64,000 bases of DNA, from the NCBI GenBank assembly GCA_046351135.1, contig JAXLZA010000015.1:1-64000 (forward strand). The letters run 5' to 3'. The translations under genes and the position numbers were made by a program. Origin of the DNA: UBA4427 sp046351135. Lineage in GTDB: Bacteria; Myxococcota_A; UBA9160; UBA4427. Each line of letters opens with the position of its first letter. Within the stretch, counting starts at the first letter, position 1. Positions 54,428-62,141 of the stretch are shown here, one piece after another. The notes below the pieces were generated by a model. That model saw only the letters and a list, made by a program, of their open reading frames with translations. It made no database searches and was not told the DNA's origin.

Positions 54428-55974
54428 CCGCGCCCCATCTGATGCAGGATCTCGAGCACCGCCGGCTCGATCCGCCGCAGCAGCGGATTCGGGTAGGTCC
54501 CGATCGCCAGGATCGGGATCGCGATCGCGACGAGCACCGCGCGCTCGACGCGGTCGAGGTCGATCAGGCCGCGATTCGCGGGCTCGTCAACGGGGCCGAA
54601 GAAGACGCGGCGCTGGACCCAGAGCAGATAGGCCGCCGCGACGCCCATCGCCCCGAGCGCCGCGACCGAGAGCTCGCGGGAGAGGTCGAGGCTCCCGAGC
54701 AGGACGAACAGATCGCCGATGAAGCCGCCGAGCAGCGGGAAGCCCATCAGCGAGAACACCATCAGCCCGAAGAACGCCGCGCAGACCGGCATCGGCCGCG
54801 CGAGCCCGCCGAAGGCCGCGACCTCCGTCGTCCCCCGCCGCTTCGCGAGGGCGCCGATCAGCACGAAGATCGCCGCCGTCGCGAGGCCGTGGGTCAGGAG
54901 CTGGACGACGGCGCCGGTCAGCCCCTGCACGTTCATGGTCGCGATCCCGAACATCGCGAAGCCCGCATAGCCGACCGACAGGTAGGCCATCAGGCGGTTC
55001 ATCTCCTTCTGCACCAGCGCGACGAGCGACGCGTAGCCGAGGGCGGCGATCCCGATCCCGGCGAGAAGCGTGCGCGCCTCGAGCGCGGCCTCGGGGAAGA
55101 GCGGGAGCGCGAAGCGCAGCAGGCCGACCGCGGCGGTCTGGGCGAAGCCGGTGACGAGCAGGATCGAGAGGCCCGTCGGCGAGGCGGCGTGGGCCGCGGG
55201 CAGCCAGAAGTGCAGCGGCACGATCGGGAGCCGCGTCACGAGCGCGAGGGTCAGGATCCAGAAGAGCATGCGCTGATCGGCGAGGCCGATCTCGAGGTCG
55301 AGCAGCGTCCCGCCGCCCTCCTCGCCGCCCGGCCGGACGAGGTCGAGGCTCGCCTGCCCGAGCTGGGCTCCGCTCATCTCGGCGAGGGCGAAGACGACGA
55401 AGAGCAGACCCGCGAGGCCGACCGACTCGGTCGCCCAGACGCGGGTCGCGACGCGGGCGCGGCCCTCGCCGCCCCAGCGCCCGAGCCAGACGAGGATCGG
55501 CGGCAGGCTCTGGGCCCAGAAATAGAGGTAGCCGTGGAGGTTCAGCGAGGTCATCGCGCCGAGCAGGCTCGACTCGAGCATCAGCACGACGAAGACCCAG
55601 CTGCGCACCGACTCCTCGGTCTCGCGCCGCGACGAGAGCAGCGCGATCGGCACGAGGCCCGCCGTCGAGATCAGGAAGCACATCCCGATCCCGTCGACGC
55701 CGAGCAGGAGTCGCGGCTCGCGGGAGAGCGCGCCGCCGACGGTGGCGACGAATTGCGGGCCGAGGCGCTCGGGATCGAAGCGCAGCGCGATGCCGAGGAG
55801 CGCGAGCAGGAAGGTCGTGACCCCGGCGGCGAGGCCCGCGTCGCGCCAGACGCGCTCGGGCAGCGGGGCGATCCCGAGCAGCTTCTGCAGCGTCCCGAGG
55901 CCCGCGAGGGCGAGGGCGACCAGCGCGGGCAGCGCGACGACGACGAGCAGGATGCGGTCGAGGACCCATTCCAT
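54424..55974 (-). CDS. NuoM-like membrane subunit of an orphan complex I-type arm
   Basis: 516 residues, polytopic. The family stretch LPIVPLHFWLPAAHAASPTG is clear. Conserved NuoM residues look changed: the TM5 Glu position reads FWAQSLPP (no Glu), the Lys before P..PLHFWLP is Arg (VTRLPIV), and the second Lys helix reads TGFAQTAAVG with Gln. I set the start at ATG 55974 (MEWVLDRIL), four bases after the L-subunit stop in its corrected frame. In the raw sequence this frame is open far upstream, but the join is out of frame for NuoL and so is an artefact of the frameshift at ~56185. Confidence 0.8.
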   Translation of the reverse strand: MEWVLDRILLVVVALPALVALALAGLGTLQKLLGIAPLPERVWRDAGLAAGVTTFLLALLGIALRFDPERLGPQFVATVGGALSREPRLLLGVDGIGMCFLISTAGLVPIALLSSRRETEESVRSWVFVVLMLESSLLGAMTSLNLHGYLYFWAQSLPPILVWLGRWGGEGRARVATRVWATESVGLAGLLFVVFALAEMSGAQLGQASLDLVRPGGEEGGGTLLDLEIGLADQRMLFWILTLALVTRLPIVPLHFWLPAAHAASPTGLSILLVTGFAQTAAVGLLRFALPLFPEAALEARTLLAGIGIAALGYASLVALVQKEMNRLMAYLSVGYAGFAMFGIATMNVQGLTGAVVQLLTHGLATAAIFVLIGALAKRRGTTEVAAFGGLARPMPVCAAFFGLMVFSLMGFPLLGGFIGDLFVLLGSLDLSRELSVAALGAMGVAAAYLLWVQRRVFFGPVDEPANRGLIDLDRVERAVLVAIAIPILAIGTYPNPLLRRIEPAVLEILHQMGRG

Positions 55975-55978
55975 CGCG

Positions 55979-58035
55979 TCAGTCCGCCAGCCAGGCGACG
56001 GAGAGCAGCAACGCGACGACGCCCAGCATCGCATAGCTCTGGACGCGGCCGTTCTGGAGCCGCCGCAGCCCGCTCCACACCATCCGCCGGGCGACCCCGG
56101 CGCTCCCCGACACGACGCCGCGATCGAGCAGCCGCCCCTCGACGACGCCCGCGAGCAGCAGCCGCGAGAAGCCCGCAGCGGCCGCACCAGCGCGCGATCG
56201 ATGCCCCGCTCGATGTAGAGCGTCTCGCGCAGCCAGCCCGCCGCCGCGTCGAGGACGGGGCGCGGGCGCGCTCGGCCGCGGCGGACCGCGCGCCGCGGCG
56301 GCTGGCCGCGCGCGGCGAGGGCCAGGCCGGCGGCGGTCGAGACGGTGCAGGCGACGATCGTGCGCCATCGCAGCGCGCCTTCGAGGGGCGGATCCGCGGG
56401 GCCGCTGAGGGTGCGCGACAGGAATCCGCCGACGGTGTCGATCCGCTCGATGCCGAGCAGGTCGCCCCAGAACTGGGCGGGCGAGAGCATGCCGACGCTG
56501 ATCGAGAGGATCGCGAGCAGCATCAGCGCATACTGGATCGCGCGCGCCGGATCCTGGGACGCGCGCGCCTCCGGCGCCTCGTCCCCGTCGATCGCCGGCG
56601 CCGGGCCGAAGAAGAGCCGCGCGTGGGCGCGGCCGAGGGCGTAGGCGAGCGCGGCCTGACCGACCAGGCTCGCCGCGAAGAGCGCCGGATGACCGACCGC
56701 GTCGATCCAGGCGAAGAGCTCCTCCAGGGCGAAGAAGGTCCCGATCGGGAACACACCGACCACCGCGAGCCCCGAGACGATCGCCATCGCGTGGGTCCAG
56801 CGCATCGAGCGCGCGAGCCCGCCGGGCTGGCGCAGGTCGGTGTTCCCCTTGCGCGCGGCCTGGACGACGCCGAGCACGAGCACCCAGTGGGCCTTGGCGT
56901 AGGCGTGGGAGAGCAGCAGGAATGTCGCCGTCGACGGGGCACCGAGCCCGATGCCGACCAGCACGAAGCCGAGGCTCGCCGTCGTCGACGACGCGACGAC
57001 ACGCTTCAGGTCGAGCTGCGTCGCCGCGGCCAGGCCGCCGAGGACGATGCTGCAGCCGCCGATGCCGACCAGGATCGCCATCGAGACCGGCGCGTGGTCG
57101 AGCAGGAACGAGAGCCGGAGCAGCCCGTAGCAGCCCGCGACCACCGTCGTCGCCGACTGGATCAGCGCTGTCGCCGAGGCCGGTCCCTGCGACGCCCCGT
57201 TCAGCCAGAAGTGCAGCGGGACCTGCGCGCACTTCGTGATCGCGGCGAGCACGAGCCCGCCGACGATCAGCTCGAGCAGCGGGAAGCCGCCGCCCCCGAG
57301 CCAGCCCGGCAGCTCGACCTGCGAGCCCTCGAGCAGCCGGAATGCCGAGAGCACGCCGTCGAAGGAGAGCGCCGGGGCCCCGGAGCGCGCGAGCCCGTCG
57401 AAGAGCAGCAGGATCGAGGCGAGCAGCGCGAGATCTCCGACGCGGCCGACGACGAAGGTCGTGGCCCCGGCGCGCGCCGCCTTCTTCGACTCGAGGTCGA
57501 AGGACGAGACGAGCTGCGTCGCGACGCCGACGCCGGTCCAGCCGAAGAAGAAGAGGATCAGGTTGTCGGCGAGCAGCAGGACGAGGGTCGAGCCGACCAG
57601 CAGGTCGAGCAGCGCGAAGAGGCGGTGGACCTGGTCGGCGGCGAGGGCGCCGCCCTGGATGCGGCCGATGACGTAGAGGTAGACCGCGAGCGCGATCGAG
57701 CTCACGACGACGCAGCAGACGGCGGAGAGCGGATCGAGGCGCAGCGCGAGGTCGGCGCTGAAGTTGCGCACCCCGACGCCACCGCCGAGCCAGGGCCCGA
57801 CGCGATCGACGATCGGCGCGTGGGCCCCGTCCTGGCCGACGAGGTCGAAGACCGAGGCGGCGGAGAGCACGAACGAGACGCCGACGGCGAGGGTCGAGAC
57901 GAGCCAGACGGTGCGCGGGGCGATCTGCAGGCGCAGGAGACCGATCATCGCCGCGTGGAGCAGCGCCGAGGCGAGCGGGAGCAACGCGATCCAGCGGATC
58001 AGCGAAGCCGTCAGTCCCTCGTCCCATTCGACCAA
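55979..58035 (-). CDS. NuoL-like membrane subunit, interrupted by a frameshift
   Basis: The N-terminal ~615 codons run from TTG 58035 in one frame. From about 56185 the real C-terminus (GFSRLLLAGVVEGRLLDRG and NGRVQSYAMLGVVALLLSVAWLAD) continues in another frame to the stop at 55979. Adding one C in CGGCCGCT restores a single frame (LVRPAAGFSRLLL). Residues: the TM5 Glu position is Thr (FFFGWTGVGVATQL), the TM7 Lys is kept (TKCAQVPLHFWL), and the later His of ALIHAAT is Gln (ALIQSAT). About 685 codons when corrected, normal for NuoL. A real deletion or an assembly error are both possible. Confidence 0.8.
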
Positions 58036-58165
58036 ATCCGCCCCCCGGTGCCCCCCGGCACCCGCTCGATCCGGTGCGCTCCGGACCCGTCGCCCTCGCT
58101 CCGTGACCCACGACCTGCGTGCCGCGCCCTCGCCCCGCGCGCCGAGTCGCGGCCCCGCGTTCCGC

Positions 58166-58492
58166 CTAGCCCTCGAGCAGCTTCGCCTCCTCCGCGTCGA
58201 TCGAGCCCTTGCGGGCGACGCGGGCGAAGACGAGCGCGAGCCCGACCACGACCTGCAGACAGCCGACGATCGCGGCGCAGAGCGCGAGCCCGCCCGCCTC
58301 GACGGCCGACGCGGCGTCCCCGGAGAGCAGCCCGAACCCGATCGCGAGCGCCGCCACCGAGGCCCACGCGAGCCCGAGCCCGACCAGCATGCCGACGAGG
58401 CTGCGCCGCAGCACGAGCCCGAGCAGCCCGATCCAGAACAGCGCGAGCGCTGCGAAGACGAGCCCCTGCGTGTCCGCGATCGACGTCGTCAT
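58166..58492 (-). CDS. NuoK-like small membrane subunit
   Basis: 108 residues, three transmembrane helices, in the nuoK position. The two conserved membrane glutamates of NuoK appear lost: TM2 reads RRSLVGMLVGLGLAWASVAAL without Glu, and TM3 reads AAIVGCLQVVVGLALV with Gln where AAAE is usual. The start overlaps the J gene's stop by four bases. A 130-bp gap separates it from the L gene. Confidence 0.7.
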   Translation of the reverse strand: MTTSIADTQGLVFAALALFWIGLLGLVLRRSLVGMLVGLGLAWASVAALAIGFGLLSGDAASAVEAGGLALCAAIVGCLQVVVGLALVFARVARKGSIDAEEAKLLEG

Positions 58493-59010
58493 CCCGCCTC
58501 CGAGCCTTCGTCGCGCAGCAGCCAGAGCGCCGTCAGCAGGCCCGCCGCGAGCAGCAGCCCGACGAGCAGCGCGAGCTCGTTGCCGGCGCCGAGGAAGACC
58601 GCGCCGAGGGCGCTCGGGTCGATCGAGACGCCCGGCTCGCCGGGCGCGAGGCGATCGTCGAGCTGTCCGCTGCGCAGCGCGCGGCGGCCGAGCAGGCCGA
58701 GGCCGGCGGCGAAGACGGCGAGGGCCGCGAGGCGCGCCGCGGTCGTGCGCCAGGCCGGCGACGGGAGGTGATCGCGATCGACGTCGACCAGCATCCAGCC
58801 GAAGAGCTGCAGGATCGCGAGCCAGACGAGCCCGAAGAGCACGAAGCAGAGCGCGAGCACCCCGCCGCCCGCCGCCAGACAGGCGAGCCCGAGCGCCGCC
58901 ATCGCCGCATGGCCCGCGAGCACCGAGCGCGTCAGCACCTGCCCGAGCACGACCGCCGCGAGCGCGCTCGCGAGCGCGACGACGAGGGCGATCCCGACGA
59001 GGGGACTCAT
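58489..59010 (-). CDS. NuoJ-like membrane subunit
   Basis: 173 residues, about five transmembrane helices, in the nuoJ position between the H- and K-like genes and overlapping both by four bases. The fold and order give the call; sequence similarity visible by eye is modest (GQVLTRSVLAGHAAMAALGLACLAAGG, then a long loop and LALLVGLLLAAGLLTALWLLRDE). Part of the membrane arm; not catalytic on its own. Confidence 0.65.
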   Translation of the reverse strand: MSPLVGIALVVALASALAAVVLGQVLTRSVLAGHAAMAALGLACLAAGGGVLALCFVLFGLVWLAILQLFGWMLVDVDRDHLPSPAWRTTAARLAALAVFAAGLGLLGRRALRSGQLDDRLAPGEPGVSIDPSALGAVFLGAGNELALLVGLLLAAGLLTALWLLRDEGSEAG

Positions 59011-59726
59011 GCCGCCCCCCTTCGCGCCACCTCGGCGAGGAGCGAGAGCCCCGCGACGAGCAGCAGGTTCGCCCAGGCGAGCGGCATCCAGCGCCGCGTC
59101 ACGATCCGGATCCACTGATCGTCCCGCAGCGCCGGCGTCGCCCGCGCCGCCCGGGCGACGAGCGCGAGCACGAGCGAGAGCTTCGCCACGAAGACCCCGA
59201 TCTCGATCGCTCCGGCGAGCAGCGCCGGCAGCCCGACCCCGAAGAGCGGCACGAGCGGCGCCACGAGCCGCTCGCTCGGCCGATACGGGATCGAGCCGGC
59301 GCCGAGGAAGAGCGCCACGAAGAGCGCGGCGCCGAGGACGGCGGCGAGGCGCTCCTCGGTGCGCGCCCAGTAGAGCTCGCCCGGATCGTCGTCGTGGCCG
59401 AAGGCGGAGAGCCGCACACCGCCGCCGACGGGATCGAGGGCGAGCGGCCGCCGGGTCAGGAGCCCCATCACGGGGACGAAGAGCAGCGCCGTCAACGGCT
59501 GCCGGAACACGAACCAGCCGGGCAGGCAGAGCCGATCGAGGATCCCCGCGACGGTGCCGCCCGGATCGACGGCGAGAAGCCCGACGAGGGGCGCGAGCGG
59601 CGCGAAGAGCCCCTGCTGGTCGAGCACGATCGCGTGGAGCCGGAGCGAGCCGGCGTCGAGGGCGAGGGGCGCGAGCACGATCGCGAGGGTCGCCATCAGC
59701 ACGAGCACCCGCCCCGCGAGCCGCAC
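59007..59726 (-). CDS. NuoH-like subunit, C-terminal part after a frameshift
   Basis: 239 codons from GTG 59726. PGWFVFRQPLTALLFVPVMGLL corresponds to the GWFif..PlgfllF helix of NuoH, and IGVFVAKLSLVLALVARAARA with WIRIVTRRWMPLAWANLLLVAG to its last helices. The quinone-site motif PFDLPEAE is not present; the stretch is RRPLALDPVGGGVRL. The preceding helix DLEHGLVALILFVLLAAIAV then GLSESSFF lies in a different frame just upstream; inserting two bases in CGCGCTCGCC (as CGCGCGCTC) would rejoin them. The GTG is therefore probably an internal codon, not the real start. Confidence 0.6.
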   Translation of the reverse strand: MRLAGRVLVLMATLAIVLAPLALDAGSLRLHAIVLDQQGLFAPLAPLVGLLAVDPGGTVAGILDRLCLPGWFVFRQPLTALLFVPVMGLLTRRPLALDPVGGGVRLSAFGHDDDPGELYWARTEERLAAVLGAALFVALFLGAGSIPYRPSERLVAPLVPLFGVGLPALLAGAIEIGVFVAKLSLVLALVARAARATPALRDDQWIRIVTRRWMPLAWANLLLVAGLSLLAEVARRGAA

Positions 59727-60552
59727 GCAGGCGAGCGCGGAAGAAGCTCGACTCCGACAGGCCGACGGCGACCGCGATCGCCGCGAGCAGCACGAACAGG
59801 ATCAGCGCGACGAGGCCGTGCTCGAGATCGACGACGACGAGCGGGGAGCGCGGGCTTCCGGTCCCAGACGGCCGGCGAAGGGCACGAGGCGAGGCCGATT
59901 GCCAGCGCGATGCAGGCGACGGCGCGCGCGCGGCGAAGCGCAGCGCCGCGGGCGCGCTCGGAGACGACCGTGCGCGCGCGCACCATGCGCGCGTGCTGCC
60001 CGCGGAGTCTGCGCATGGAGCGGCCTGCGGGCCCCCTGAGCCCGCCGCCCCAGAGCGCACGCCGGGGGCCAGCCTGGGCGATCGGCGTGGAACGAGACGC
60101 AAGCGGCGCTCGATCGCCGCACCGCCGACGAGCGCAGGAAGATCGCGCGAACCAGACGCAGGCCAGCGCGATGCCCACGATCGTCCGACCCGCCTTCACG
60201 AGCCCGTGCCCGGCGCCGGGCGTGGAGCGTCACGAGCAGGATCTCGGCAGGCACAGTGCGAGCGCCCCCTCGACCGCCGCGACGCCGTCCCGGGCGAGGA
60301 CGCCGGACGCCGAGCAGGCCTGCATCAGGGCGGGCAGCACGAGCAGCGCCGAGGCCACAAAGCAGGGTGCGGGTATCCGACCGATGGTGCGCTGGGCCTG
60401 GGCGAGTGGCCGAAGGCGCATGGGCGGAACCGGGATCGGGGCGCGCAGCTCGGCGGGCAGAGCGCGGCGCATGAGGGCGGCGGCGGTCGGGATGGCGACG
60501 AGGGCCAGGGCCAGGAGCCCACGAAGACGAGCCAGCCCAGCGGATCGAGCAT
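59727..60552 (-). pseudogene. Frame-broken 5' part of the NuoH-like gene
   Basis: Hydrophobic pieces in different frames: MLDPLGWLVFVGS from ATG 60552, then LALALVAIPTAAALMRRALP (a one-base gap at ~60513 rejoins them), FVASALLVLPALMQACSA, GLVKAGRTIVGIALACVWFA, ARAVACIALAIGLA, and VVVDLEHGLVALILFVLLAA. Together they could make the N-terminal half of a NuoH-like protein, or one extra small membrane protein plus NuoH. At least four frame changes are needed. Either this gene has decayed or the consensus is poor here. No other gene is supportable between 60553 and 60779. Confidence 0.5.
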
Positions 60553-60779
60553 TCCGGCTTCCACTCTCGGCCCCTCGGCATCTCCGGCGGAGGCGCGCGC
60601 CGGCCGGGCGGAGCGCGCAGCCCCGGCGAAGACGGGGTGACGCGTGGCGGGCGGTCCGCCCAATTCAGGCGGCTCGACCGGTCCCGAAGGGTCTTCGCAC
60701 CTTAGCCGTAGGGTCCCGACGGGTCAACGAAATCGGCCCCGCCGAAAGCCCTCCCGGACAACTGCTCTAGAGTAGGAGC

Positions 60780-61846
60780 GTGAGCACCCACCGCCGTCCT
60801 CGGCGCCGGTAGCTTCGGGACTCCGTCTCGCCGTCCTCGCCGCCCGGGCGCACGACGTCAAGATCTGGTCCCGCCGCGAAGACGTGGCGGCGTCGATCAA
60901 TCGCGATCGCCGCAACCCCCGCTATCTCTCCGACGTCGAGCTGCCCGAGGCGATCGAGGCGACGACCGACCTCGGCGAGGCGCTCGCCGGGCGCGAGCTG
61001 GTGATCGTCGCGGTGCCGAGCCAGCAGCTGCGCGGGGTGATGGCGGCGGCGGCGCCCTTCCTCGAGCCCGGGGCGATCATCGTCTCCGCCGTGAAGGGGA
61101 TCGAGTTCGAGACCGGCCTCACGATGCATGGCGTGCTCCAGGAGGTCCTCGATCCGGTCCACCACCCGCGCCTCGTCGCGCTCTCGGGGCCGTCCTTCGC
61201 CTCGGAGATCGCGCGGCGGCGGCCGACGATGGTGACCCTCGCCTGCTACGAGGAGGCCTTCGCGATCTCGGTCCAGGCGACCCTCTCCTGCCCGTGGTTC
61301 CGCTGCTACACGGAGACCGACGTGATCGGGGTCGAGACGGCGGGGGCCCTCAAGAACGTGATCGCCATCGCCGTCGGCATCTCGGACGCCATGGACGGCG
61401 GCCACAACGCCCGCGCCGCCCTCATGACCCGCGGCCTGACCGAGATCACCCGCATCGGCGTCGCCCAGGGCGCCCATCCCGAGACCTTCCTCGGTCTGGC
61501 CGGCATGGGCGATCTCCTGTTGACTTGCACCGGCGACCTCTCCCGCAACCGCCGCATCGGCCTCGGCCTCGGCCGCGGCCGCAAGCTCGACGAGATCGTC
61601 GCCGAGCTCGGCGAGGTCGCCGAGGGCGTCCAGACGACGAGGGCCGCCGTCCGCCTGGCGGAGCGGCTCGGGGTCGAGGCGCCGATCACGAACATGGTCC
61701 GCTCCATCATCGACGGGGAGAAGACCCCCGCCGAGGCGGGCTACGAGCTGATGACGAGGCAGCTGCGCAGCGAGCGCGACCATGACCGCGAATACGACCG
61801 TGAGCACGATCGCGACCACGCCGCCCAGGGCGATCCCGAAGCCTGA
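60780..61846 (+). CDS. gpsA: Glycerol-3-phosphate dehydrogenase (NAD(P)+), 5' end frame-broken
   Basis: From residue ~25 on this is a normal GpsA: AVPSQQLRG, SAVKGIE, ALSGPSFASEIA, and the catalytic Lys in AGALKNVIAIAVGISDAMD. It makes sn-glycerol 3-phosphate for phospholipids. The start at GTG 60780 encodes MST-TAVLGAGSFGT in another frame: one extra C in GCACCCACC and a loss of about five bases after TTCGGGA break it. Correcting both gives TAVLGAGSFGTALRLAVLAA. The C-terminus carries a D/H/R/E-rich repeat (ERDHDREYDREHDRDH) beyond the usual end. FeoA follows by 31 bp. Confidence 0.88.
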
Positions 61847-61877
61847 AGCGAATGCGTTCGCAAACAACCAACACCCC

Positions 61878-62141
61878 ATGACGCAAGCGGAATTCACGCT
61901 CGACCAGGCTCCGATCGGCCGCCGCGTCCGGATCGTCGGGGTGGCCGGCGACGACGGCATCAGCCGCCGCCTCGCGGACCTCGGCGTCCGCGCCGGCGTC
62001 GAGGTCGAGTGCCTGCGACGGGCGCCGCTCGGTGATCCCACCGTCTTCGAGCTCTGCGGCTACCAGCTCTGCCTGCGTCGGACGGAAAGCGCACGCGTTC
62101 GCGTGATCGATGCCGGGCCCCGGAACGGGGAGGCTGCATGA
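61878..62141 (+). CDS. feoA: FeoA-like ferrous iron transport protein
   Basis: 87 residues, an SH3-like FeoA domain: LDQAPIGRRVRIVGVAGDDGISRRLADLGVRAGVEVECLRRAPLGDPTVFELCGYQLCLRR. It is the small cytoplasmic partner of FeoB. Its stop overlaps the feoB start by four bases (ATGA). I use ATG 61878; an in-frame ATG at 61782 would overlap gpsA. The 31-bp space after gpsA includes a short inverted repeat (GCGAA/TTCGC, 61848-61861) that is not Fur-like. Confidence 0.88.
   Translation: MTQAEFTLDQAPIGRRVRIVGVAGDDGISRRLADLGVRAGVEVECLRRAPLGDPTVFELCGYQLCLRRTESARVRVIDAGPRNGEAA

Noticed and set aside
54424..58035. A real NuoL-NuoM fusion protein
   Set aside because: The join is off-frame sequence; the NuoL C-terminus is intact in another frame and NuoM has its own start four bases after it.
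54442..59118. Very long plus-strand open frame opposite the NuoLMN genes
   Set aside because: Composition is Arg/Glu/Asp-rich with no fold signal; it mirrors real genes on the minus strand, as expected at ~70% GC.
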